Both the position numbers and the translations under genes were made by a program. Positions 53,323 through 60,038 of a stretch of DNA of 64,000 bases are shown in pieces. The stretch is from Dyadobacter sp. LHD-138 (GTDB lineage: Bacteria > Bacteroidota > Bacteroidia > Cytophagales > Spirosomataceae). The notes beneath the pieces are model-generated. The model was given only the letters and a program-made list of their open reading frames with translations, had not been told where the DNA came from and did no database searches. The number at the start of each line of letters is the position of its first letter. The stretch's first letter is position 1. Location: the NCBI RefSeq assembly GCF_030929615.1, contig NZ_JAVFVU010000020.1:123526-187525 (forward strand), given 5' to 3'.

Positions 53323-53604
53323 CTAACAGGGTTTTGTTATTGTCTTTGAGCCCAAATTGATAGGGAGTAATGCGTATATCGCAAAGGTAGTAACAGCCAG
53401 TGATAAATTACTTCTTTTATTCTTAAGTACCGCGAAGGTGATTGATCCAATAGTAAGGAACAGTATGGATAAACATACTGCCCTTACTATTAAGGATATA
53501 ATAATCACGCTATAGGGATTGCCCTGAATGTAATTGATCATCAGGTAGAAGAAAGCATCTGCAATAATTAAAAACAAGGTGTATGTCAGCAATCCTTTTA
53601 TCAT
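53323..53604 (-). CDS. Small membrane protein (93 residues)
   Basis: Three predicted membrane helices (LLTYTLFLIIADAFFYLMI; VIIISLIVRAVCLSILFLTI; LAVTTFAIYALLPI). It has an ATG start and no recognisable family. Within a decaying AT-rich region, so it may itself be a remnant, but the frame is open and hydrophobic as in real small membrane proteins. It could be an immunity protein or an unrelated gene. Confidence 0.5.
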   Translation of the reverse strand: MIKGLLTYTLFLIIADAFFYLMINYIQGNPYSVIIISLIVRAVCLSILFLTIGSITFAVLKNKRSNLSLAVTTFAIYALLPINLGSKTITKPC

Positions 53605-53650
53605 CCGAGTTTCCAGTAAATCAATTGGTTAGCCTTAATAAAATAGATCA

Positions 53651-53691
53651 GGCAAAGGGGTGCTCCCAATTGAAGACATTTACCCTTTGCC
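53651..53691. terminator. Inverted repeat, possible terminator
   Basis: GGCAAAGGG pairs with CCCTTTGCC around a 23-base loop. On the minus strand it is followed by a T-rich stretch (CTATTTTATT), at the end of the minus-strand gene chain. Confidence 0.4.
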
Positions 53692-53711
53692 CGACAGTAT
53701 TTTACTAAGGA

Positions 53712-53989
53712 TTAATCATAGTAGACCTTTATAGCTAAGTTCCTTTTTCGTGTATTCCGCAATTTTACTAGCAGACAATAATTTAATTTACCAATCTGAT
53801 TATCAGTTAATTGTATTATTTTTTTCAAATAAGACTGTCATTTAATCCATACTTTTTTCTGTGCCTTTCGCGTCTTTTAATAATTCATAGATATAAACAC
53901 AAGCGTCGTTTTAAATTTTTCGATCACCTAGTTCATCGCTAACATTGTTACCGATTTTATGAAGTTCTGGTTGTTCGGTTGAAAGATAC
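53712..53989 (-). pseudogene. Remnants of coding sequence behind the last immunity-like gene
   Basis: Three consecutive minus-strand pieces in shifting frames read like protein: KYLSTEQPELHKIGNNVSDE, then YIYELLKDAKGTEKSMD, then YLKKIIQLTDNQIGKLN ending at TAA 53712. Each is broken by a stop or a frame change. They look like a decayed gene, perhaps another small immunity-type protein. The identity is unknown. Confidence 0.4.
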
Positions 53990-54484
53990 TTATTGTTCTT
54001 TTGTCGACAATTCGCTCAATAATTTGTTAGCCTGGTCGTAAATTGATAAATTTTCTATCCTTACCTTGAACTTTTTTGCTACGCATTCAAACATATTATC
54101 GTGGAAGGTCAATATGTAATGCTTATAATCCTTCCATTTATTAGGATTATAGTATTGGTGAGACTTTTCAATTTTTTCGAGATGAGCTACTAAATCAGAG
54201 TTTGTTAATTCGTAAAACTTAAACAATTTCATTCCCAGTTTAAAGTAAGGGTGGCCCTCGATGGTTTCATTCCCTGGAATCCCGAAAGTATATTTCAAGT
54301 AATGTTTAAATTTTAAAACAACCACCCCTGTGCTATAAACGGGGTTAAGAGCGTTGGGATAAAATGATTTGATTTCTTGGTCAGAATAAAATGTAATAAA
54401 TAGCTCAGTATCTGTGGATACTATCATTGGTAATGGAGCCCCAAAATCCATTTCAAAAAAATCTTTTAGTTCTATTAGTTCCAT
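53990..54484 (-). CDS. Putative immunity-type protein (164 residues), unknown family
   Basis: A cytoplasmic, mixed alpha/beta protein starting MELIELKDFFEMDFGAPLPM and containing SFYPNALNPVYSTGVVVLKF, no signal peptide. It is the last intact gene of the minus-strand chain behind the RHS toxin gene. Size, composition and position fit an immunity protein for a lost or distant toxin, but no family is recognised. Just after its stop another frame continues with protein-like sequence, so its C-terminus may have been cut by a frameshift. Confidence 0.55.
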   Translation of the reverse strand: MELIELKDFFEMDFGAPLPMIVSTDTELFITFYSDQEIKSFYPNALNPVYSTGVVVLKFKHYLKYTFGIPGNETIEGHPYFKLGMKLFKFYELTNSDLVAHLEKIEKSHQYYNPNKWKDYKHYILTFHDNMFECVAKKFKVRIENLSIYDQANKLLSELSTKEQ

Positions 54485-54541
54485 GCTATAATTTGATATA
54501 CTTTGATGGGATAGGATCGGTAACGCAGCTAGAAAGCTGTT

Positions 54542-54919
54542 TTAAGTACCAGGGATAGTATACTCAATAACAGATGAAGAATCTTCTTTGCTCACTACCC
54601 CTAGAAGCGCATCCATCTCAATATCAGAGAAAATAATTATTCTATCATCTTCTGGTCCAATTATTGAAACTCGGAGATTCGATTTTAAAGATGCTGTCAA
54701 GTTGTTTACGACCCATGCCAGTTGAGACTTTACTTTTATGTTATTCGTATTTTTAAAGCGACGAACATAGATATTCAAAAGGTGTTCTTTGGTCGCGATA
54801 AAATACTTAGCATCCCATTCAACCAAAGTAGGTAAGTCAACAAAAGTGTATTTCTGTGACTTAGATAGCAATTTTTTTAGCCTTACTCTTTCGTCAAGAG
54901 TTAATATTCCGTTCTCCAT
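54542..54919 (-). CDS. Candidate immunity protein, paralogue 3
   Basis: 125 residues, starting MENGILTLDERVRLKKLLSK. It is nearly the same as the protein at 55704-56078 (shared segments such as ATKEHLLNIYV, NNLTASLKSNLRVSIIGPED and IIIFSD) and more distantly like the one at 56285-56656 (GPAENRIMIFSD, LLGVVSKDDS). The upstream bases encode the tail of the RHS toxin (54937-54963), so the copy probably belonged to a displaced toxin. The frame extends to TTG 54934; ATG 54919 matches the start of the paralogue. Confidence 0.7.
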   Translation of the reverse strand: MENGILTLDERVRLKKLLSKSQKYTFVDLPTLVEWDAKYFIATKEHLLNIYVRRFKNTNNIKVKSQLAWVVNNLTASLKSNLRVSIIGPEDDRIIIFSDIEMDALLGVVSKEDSSSVIEYTIPGT

Positions 54920-54936
54920 ATCCACAATTATCAAAA

Positions 54937-54963
54937 TTATTTAACAATTTGAGCCTTTGCTCG
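54937..54963 (-). pseudogene. Toxin C-terminal tail remnant 2
   Basis: Reading leftward, the codons encode SRAKAQIVK and TAA (54937-54939). This matches the last residues of the RHS toxin (GAKVQVVK) and the tail at 56086 (GTKVQIVR). Sequence upstream of it is not recognisable. It lies 18 bases before the start of the paralogous immunity gene. Confidence 0.5.
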
Positions 54964-54993
54964 GGAGAGAAAGCGTTTTAAACGCTACATTAC

Positions 54994-55037
54994 AGAAACA
55001 AGGGCGATCTTATTAAGACAGACCAGCCCTTGTTTCT
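54994..55037. terminator. Inverted repeat behind the 147-residue gene
   Basis: AGAAACAAGGGC pairs exactly with GCCCTTGTTTCT around a 20-base loop, just behind the minus-strand gene at 55070. A second dyad AGCGTTT-T-AAACGCT lies at 54972-54986. No T-run is seen, so terminator function is uncertain. Confidence 0.4.
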
Positions 55038-55069
55038 CATTTAAGAATCACCTTTTTGATCTCCATCAT

Positions 55070-55513
55070 TTAACTTGATAATGTAATGGGAATAAGCTTT
55101 TTTAGCCTAGTATAATTTTCGCTTCGATTAGAGATACCAGAAGCTAGAGATTCTGGGGAAACTTTATTATTCTTCATAATAGCCACTACTTCATCATGCC
55201 TGACTGAGAGAAAAATAATTATTGTCTCATTTTTAGATAAGTCGCTTATGTTGCAATAATACAGAGCAGGTTCTTTCCATTGTTTCAATTGTGAAATAAA
55301 ATGATCAAACCTCTCGAACTTTCCCAGCTTTGAGGAATTTCTAGCATAGTTATACCGGTCGATATAAATCTGAACCGTAGAGGATGTCTTCATTTCACCT
55401 CCCTTATAGAATATAACCTCATCAGAGGCGATCTGGTCAACAATAATCTTGGCAAAATCGCTGTCGTTACCCAAGCCTATCAGCAGTGAATAAACCTTAT
55501 TAAATAGTTCCAT
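55070..55513 (-). CDS. Putative immunity-type protein (147 residues), unknown family
   Basis: Starts MELFNKVYSLLIGLGNDSDF and contains STVQIYIDRYNYARNSSKLG and PALYYCNISDLSKNETIIIF. No signal peptide or membrane helix. It is unrelated by eye to the three paralogues on either side of it, yet lies in the same minus-strand row behind the RHS toxin gene. An immunity protein or anti-toxin adaptor acquired with another cassette is a reasonable inference. No known family is recognised. Confidence 0.55.
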   Translation of the reverse strand: MELFNKVYSLLIGLGNDSDFAKIIVDQIASDEVIFYKGGEMKTSSTVQIYIDRYNYARNSSKLGKFERFDHFISQLKQWKEPALYYCNISDLSKNETIIIFLSVRHDEVVAIMKNNKVSPESLASGISNRSENYTRLKKLIPITLSS

Positions 55514-55595
55514 TTCCTTTGTCGGTTAGGTTATTAATCGTCAAGAAAAAGATGGTTTACCGCCACTCATCGGTTTATTAACGTTGGTTAATATG

Positions 55596-55627
55596 GAAAT
55601 ACTCTTATCAAATGATGAGAGTATTTC
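55596..55627. repeat. Hairpin between immunity-type genes
   Basis: GAAATACTCT pairs with AGAGTATTTC around a 12-base loop. A second small dyad AGATCAT-AGC-ATGATCT lies near 55649-55665. They may be terminators or recombination scars between cassettes. Confidence 0.45.
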
Positions 55628-55703
55628 TATGAACATATTAACAATACAAGATCATAGCATGATCTTCGAATAAGATACCCGCAACGCCAGCCAGAAAGCT
55701 GTT

Positions 55704-56078
55704 TTAAGAACCAGGAATAGTATCAATAACAGATAAAGAATTTTCTTTGCTCACTACCCCTAGAAGCGCATCCATCTCCATATCCGAGAAAATAATTATT
55801 CTATCATCTTCTGGTCCAATTATTGAAACTCGGAGATTCGACTTTAAAGATGCTGTCAAGTTGTTTACGATCCATGCCAGTTGAGACTTTACTTTTATTT
55901 TATTCGTATTTTTAAAGCGAGGAACATAGATGTTCAAAAGATGTTCTTTGGTCGCGATAAAATACTTAGCATCCCGTTCAACCAAAGCCGGTAAGTCAAC
56001 AAAAGTGTATTTCTGTGACGTAGATAGCAAGTTTTTTAGTGTTACTCTTTCATCAAGAGTTAATATTCCGTTATCCAT
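55704..56078 (-). CDS. Candidate immunity protein, paralogue 2
   Basis: 124 residues, starting MDNGILTLDERVTLKNLLST. It is almost identical to the protein at 54542-54919, and the similarity continues on both sides (the stretch AACAGCTTTCT behind the stop codon and the toxin tail in front), so the segment was duplicated recently. The frame is open to GTG 56192, but those codons belong to the RHS/toxin remnant, and the ATG at 56078 agrees with the paralogue. It probably protects against a toxin related to the one at 56669. Confidence 0.72.
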   Translation of the reverse strand: MDNGILTLDERVTLKNLLSTSQKYTFVDLPALVERDAKYFIATKEHLLNIYVPRFKNTNKIKVKSQLAWIVNNLTASLKSNLRVSIIGPEDDRIIIFSDMEMDALLGVVSKENSLSVIDTIPGS

Positions 56079-56085
56079 ATCAAAA

Positions 56086-56205
56086 TTATCGCACAATTTG
56101 AACCTTTGTTCCATTAACAACACCGAGCATTGTCGGTCAACATCGTTTGTCGTTAGGATAGCTGTAAGCGCTATATCGCCTCGCTTGTTCACTTAGCGGG
56201 TCATT
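56086..56205 (-). pseudogene. RHS core tip fused to toxin tail (orphan remnant 1)
   Basis: Forty codons in one frame read NDPLSEQARRYSAYSYPND, KRC, TGA, PTMLGVVNGTKVQIVR, TAA. The first part is nearly the same as the end of the RHS core of the gene at 56669 (NDPLSEQARRYSPYSYAND) and the last part matches that protein's C-terminus (GIVNGAKVQVVK). About 200 residues between them are missing. This is what an old, displaced RHS toxin end looks like after internal deletion. Confidence 0.75.
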
Positions 56206-56284
56206 CTATAACCAACCCAATGAACAATTCTGAGCAATCTATATTTCACCAGATTGCTCAGAAATTTAATAGAGAATGACTTTA

Positions 56285-56656
56285 TCAAGTTGTACTTTTA
56301 ACTAATTGGGAATCATCTTTACTCACCACACCAAGTAATGAAGTAAAATAAATATCAGAAAAGATCATAATTCTATTTTCTGCCGGACCAATAAATGACG
56401 CTCTAATTAGTTCATCGGATGACTCCATCAAGTTATTCACGAGCCATTCTAACTGCTTTTTTAAATTGTCCCTTTTTGTATTTTTCAAGCGAAACGCATA
56501 AATTTTTAATATATGCTCCCGAGATTCGATAAAGTGACCAATTTCTCCTGAGAGGAGCATTTCAAGATTCTGAAAAATATAGTTGGTATTATTAACTAAT
56601 AAATCATTGATTTTCAACTTTTCATCTTTAGTGAGAACTCCAATTTCTGATTTCAT
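56285..56656 (-). CDS. Candidate cognate immunity protein, paralogue 1
   Basis: 123 residues, starting MKSEIGVLTKDEKLKINDLL, cytoplasmic. It begins 12 bases after the stop of the RHS toxin gene, the standard place for the cognate immunity gene of a polymorphic toxin. It is a diverged relative of the two paralogues downstream: shared are EHILKIYAFRLKNT against EHLLNIYVRRFKNT, LVNNL, FIGPAENRIMIFSD and LLGVVSKDDS. The family is not one I can name. Function is by position and paralogy only. Confidence 0.75.
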   Translation of the reverse strand: MKSEIGVLTKDEKLKINDLLVNNTNYIFQNLEMLLSGEIGHFIESREHILKIYAFRLKNTKRDNLKKQLEWLVNNLMESSDELIRASFIGPAENRIMIFSDIYFTSLLGVVSKDDSQLVKSTT

Positions 56657-56668
56657 AATCTACATAAT

Positions 56669-59600
56669 TTACTTTACAACCTGAACTTTCGCCCCATTTA
56701 CTATTCCCGGCACCAAATATTCCAATTCGTCGTCGAACCAACCTCCGGTCTGGGGAATTACTCCGTCCTTGGTAATAGAAAATCTCTTTTCGAGAATTAC
56801 GCCCCCAGGTCCACTTCCCGTTGCATTTTTCAAAGCTTCAAATTTGGTCAGACTCCAAGAAGTAAAAATACTATATGTTGCTCCTCCTGCATGGCGCTCT
56901 GGATTTGCATGTCCGCCATTTATCCCCCAGGGTACTGCTCTGCCCTTAATGGCATTCTTATAATCAGGGTGGCCGCGATGGACACCTCTATACAATGTCA
57001 CGCCTTCTTCTTTTTTCTTTTCTGTTTTTGTATCACTTTCAACCATTAACATTACACCAATTGCACTTCCCAATCGAGTGATAACGCTAAGTCCATTTAA
57101 TACTGCATCCCAGCCAAGTGCAGTAACTCCTTCCGATAGAGTTGCGGTTGAACCTAATGCAGTAACTGTAGCCTGAGTTTTAGATAATTCTTTTTCACTC
57201 TTTGAGGCATCTTTCTTGTGTCCTCTTTTTTTATCCCTTTCGTTCTGTTCCTGTACAAGTTGTTCCCAATATTGTGCTGCATCGCCTTCTGTATACCTCG
57301 TACCACCTTCTATACTCACTACTTTCATTCCATCCGGATCAATAAAGATGAGCGGATTGTCGTTAGCATAGCTGTAAGGACTATATCGTCTTGCTTGTTC
57401 ACTTAACGGATCATTCACACCCCAACGCCCAATCTCCGGCATGTACATCCTGGCCCCGTAATCCAAAAGACCGGTACCAACCTGTAACTCCTTGCCATTG
57501 TAAAGATAACCATTGAAACCGTTTCTGGCATTCTCCGCTAAACTGCCATCACGCGAGATACTACCCCCAAAAGGATAAAAGTCGCTGAGTTGGAGCGTAT
57601 TTCCCTTTTCATCAAAAACAGCTCTGACATTGCCCAAATGGTCTTTTAATAAATAATCAAAACGAAGTGTGTCCCCACTCGGTACCACCTGTCCTTCGGA
57701 GGTTGCAATCCTTCTAAGGACATTGTTTTGGTTGTATTCAAACCTTCTGGCGTACTTTGTGGTAATGGTATCGCCTGCGTATTTGTGTTTGTTTCCGATA
57801 GCATCGTAGTCGTAGGTATATGTTTTTCCGCCTGCAGAAATGGTTTTGGGCAGGTTCAGATAGTTGTAGGTAAGAGTGGCCCCGCGGTTGTCGTCGGTAA
57901 GCATGTTGCCATTGGCATCATAGGTATAGCCGCTTGCCCCGCTTCTGACACCGGAGCCATTACCACTGCCGTCGTTAACCGAACCCAAACGGTTACCCTC
58001 ACCGGGATAGGTGTAGATCAGATTATCGACAGATGCCCCGGCACGCGATAGTGTCTTAATGTTGCCGTTGCCATCATAGGTGATTCCACTTTCAGTGTCT
58101 GCATAACCGCCAATTCCTACACTTTCGGTCAACCTGCTGGCTTTATCGTACGTGAAAGAAAGCCCTTTGGTGTATGTTTCAACAGCATTTCCGCGAAACA
58201 TCATCTGGCTTATATTGCCATTGGTGTAATTTGCTGCATTGTCGTAGGCGAGTGCAAAAGCATAGTATGTCAGGTTCGGATCGCCCTGTTTTTTCAGATA
58301 AGAGGTCGTTGCGCTGGTCAGCCAACCGCGTATGTTGTTGACGTAACTGGTCCTGCGCCGAAATTTAGTGGCACTGACTGCATTGACCGGACCGCTTGCA
58401 GCGGGATTATAGTAAGCATGAAACCATTTGCTTTGCAGCTGCCCCAAAGGGTTGTAACGCATTGCGACAGTATGAGCAGTTTTGGTTTTACTGCCGGGCG
58501 GCGATCCGCCAAAGGAAGCCGTCTCTTTTATGTCCAGAATCCTGTCGGCATGATCATGGGTATATTCGACCAGGAGGGAATTGGTGCCTGTTGAAACGAT
58601 CTGCTCGGTTTTTTGCCGGGATGCCACCGCAGCCAGGTCATATTTGTATTCAGTGGAAACACGTTCGGTAGCGCTAGCTCCCAAATCATGCAGTTCCCGT
58701 ACGGTCTGAATAACACGATACTCGCCATCGTAATAAACGGCACTGCTAAGCCAGTCACCTGTCAAGGGGCTGCCTCCGGGAAGGATTCTTGCCCTGCCAC
58801 CGGTCTGTTGTCCTTTCACATTACCGTTATTGGCCGGATAATATACATTGGCATAAGCGAGCCCGGCTGCTTTGGTAAAACCATAGTCGTCATAAAAGGT
58901 GATGGTGAGCAGATGGTCTACTGTTGCCGTTGTCGGGACTGTTTTGTTCAGGGAGTATCCAGCGGTAACGGCATTGTCCCGGTCTTCATGATGCTGGGCA
59001 CCGGTGTTGACATTTGTGGCCCAGGTTGCCCTCGAATCTGTGGACGATATTTCCCCGGTAGCAACAGGCCTGTTCAGGGCATCAAACTTGGTAAAGCCCC
59101 AGACACCCCGCGCAAGCTGGTTGGCATCACGGGATAAGGTAGGACGGTCGTACTGGTCATAAACGATTTCGAAAGTCCCTGCGCCGGGAATTTTTTTGAC
59201 AATCACTCTGCCAAGCTCATCGTAATCATAAGTAAAAGCGTGGTCGGTCAGTGAAGGAGCAGCTGCATTTTGATAGTTGGGTTGCAACACCGCACGGAGC
59301 AGTTTGAGATCATCGTAGACATAGTAAGTGATCAGTGTTTCGGTATTGGATGCCTGTATCTTCTTGCAAACCATCTGGCCGAGCTTGTCGGTGTATATAT
59401 TGGTTTCATTTTGCTGTTCATCTTTGCTTTGCTGCCGTGTAAGTGTTCCGGCAGCATAAGTGCCATTCTGGGTTACAGTGCCCCCAGCGTAGTCATAACG
59501 TTTTACCTCTGAGCCGTCATTGACCTTATATTGGATCGAAGAATTTGCGCTTTTATTTCCTGGTGCACGTTGGCCGGAGGGCCTGTTTAACGGAGATTGT

Positions 59601-60007
59601 TCAAAAAAAGTCTCGTTGTAAGGCCGTCCCAAGTCATCACTTTTCAGTTTTGCGTAGTTATTTGAATACCAGGTAGTCACATTACCAATGGCTCCGTTAA
59701 ATCCGCCGGTACTGGTTGGTAGGGTGTAGGGCAGGTACTGCAAGGGTTGCCTGCCAAGCGGATCATAGGTCACATTCTGGATCATATCCCCCCAGTTGAC
59801 AGGGTTTTGTCCGACTGTGACATTGAGTATCGGCCTTGCCAGTCCGTCCAGATATTGTACCTGGTTAACAACCTTGCTTACATCGTTGACATTGGCACCC
59901 GCTTGTTTGAAGGTGCGCGTGAGCACGTAATTTTGATCATTGCTTTGCTGCGCCAGAACGGGCAACACAACCAGAAGCAGCAGGATAAATAATATGGTGT
60001 ATTTCAT
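56669..60007 (-). CDS. RHS-repeat protein with C-terminal ADP-ribosyltransferase-like toxin domain
   Basis: About 1112 residues. Signal peptide (MKYTILFILLLLVVLPVLAQ), an N-terminal DUF6443-type segment (QNYVLTRTFKQAGANVN), many YD repeats, then the RHS-associated core (LLDYGARMYMPEIGRWGVND; YSPYSYANDNPLIFIDPDGM) ending near residue 894. The variable end has a hydrophobic stretch (residues ~950-990) and a ~110-residue domain. That domain carries the ADP-ribosyltransferase signature of R-S-E type: Arg in LYRG (~1007), Ser motif FTSWSLTKFEAL (~1049) and the E-x-E in DDELEYLVPG (~1094-1096). The shell would enclose the toxin until delivery. It has no T9SS sorting domain itself. The frame extends to TTG 60022; ATG 60007 starts the signal peptide. 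Confidence 0.88.
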   Translation of the reverse strand: MKYTILFILLLLVVLPVLAQQSNDQNYVLTRTFKQAGANVNDVSKVVNQVQYLDGLARPILNVTVGQNPVNWGDMIQNVTYDPLGRQPLQYLPYTLPTSTGGFNGAIGNVTTWYSNNYAKLKSDDLGRPYNETFFEQSPLNRPSGQRAPGNKSANSSIQYKVNDGSEVKRYDYAGGTVTQNGTYAAGTLTRQQSKDEQQNETNIYTDKLGQMVCKKIQASNTETLITYYVYDDLKLLRAVLQPNYQNAAAPSLTDHAFTYDYDELGRVIVKKIPGAGTFEIVYDQYDRPTLSRDANQLARGVWGFTKFDALNRPVATGEISSTDSRATWATNVNTGAQHHEDRDNAVTAGYSLNKTVPTTATVDHLLTITFYDDYGFTKAAGLAYANVYYPANNGNVKGQQTGGRARILPGGSPLTGDWLSSAVYYDGEYRVIQTVRELHDLGASATERVSTEYKYDLAAVASRQKTEQIVSTGTNSLLVEYTHDHADRILDIKETASFGGSPPGSKTKTAHTVAMRYNPLGQLQSKWFHAYYNPAASGPVNAVSATKFRRRTSYVNNIRGWLTSATTSYLKKQGDPNLTYYAFALAYDNAANYTNGNISQMMFRGNAVETYTKGLSFTYDKASRLTESVGIGGYADTESGITYDGNGNIKTLSRAGASVDNLIYTYPGEGNRLGSVNDGSGNGSGVRSGASGYTYDANGNMLTDDNRGATLTYNYLNLPKTISAGGKTYTYDYDAIGNKHKYAGDTITTKYARRFEYNQNNVLRRIATSEGQVVPSGDTLRFDYLLKDHLGNVRAVFDEKGNTLQLSDFYPFGGSISRDGSLAENARNGFNGYLYNGKELQVGTGLLDYGARMYMPEIGRWGVNDPLSEQARRYSPYSYANDNPLIFIDPDGMKVVSIEGGTRYTEGDAAQYWEQLVQEQNERDKKRGHKKDASKSEKELSKTQATVTALGSTATLSEGVTALGWDAVLNGLSVITRLGSAIGVMLMVESDTKTEKKKEEGVTLYRGVHRGHPDYKNAIKGRAVPWGINGGHANPERHAGGATYSIFTSWSLTKFEALKNATGSGPGGVILEKRFSITKDGVIPQTGGWFDDELEYLVPGIVNGAKVQVVK

Positions 60008-60038
60008 GAGAATACGGTTCAAAATGCCAGAAAATGAT

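Noticed and set aside
58613..59137. Plus-strand frame of 174 codons inside the RHS gene
   Set aside because: Shadow of the YD-repeat coding sequence, Cys/Gly-rich with no protein-like pattern.
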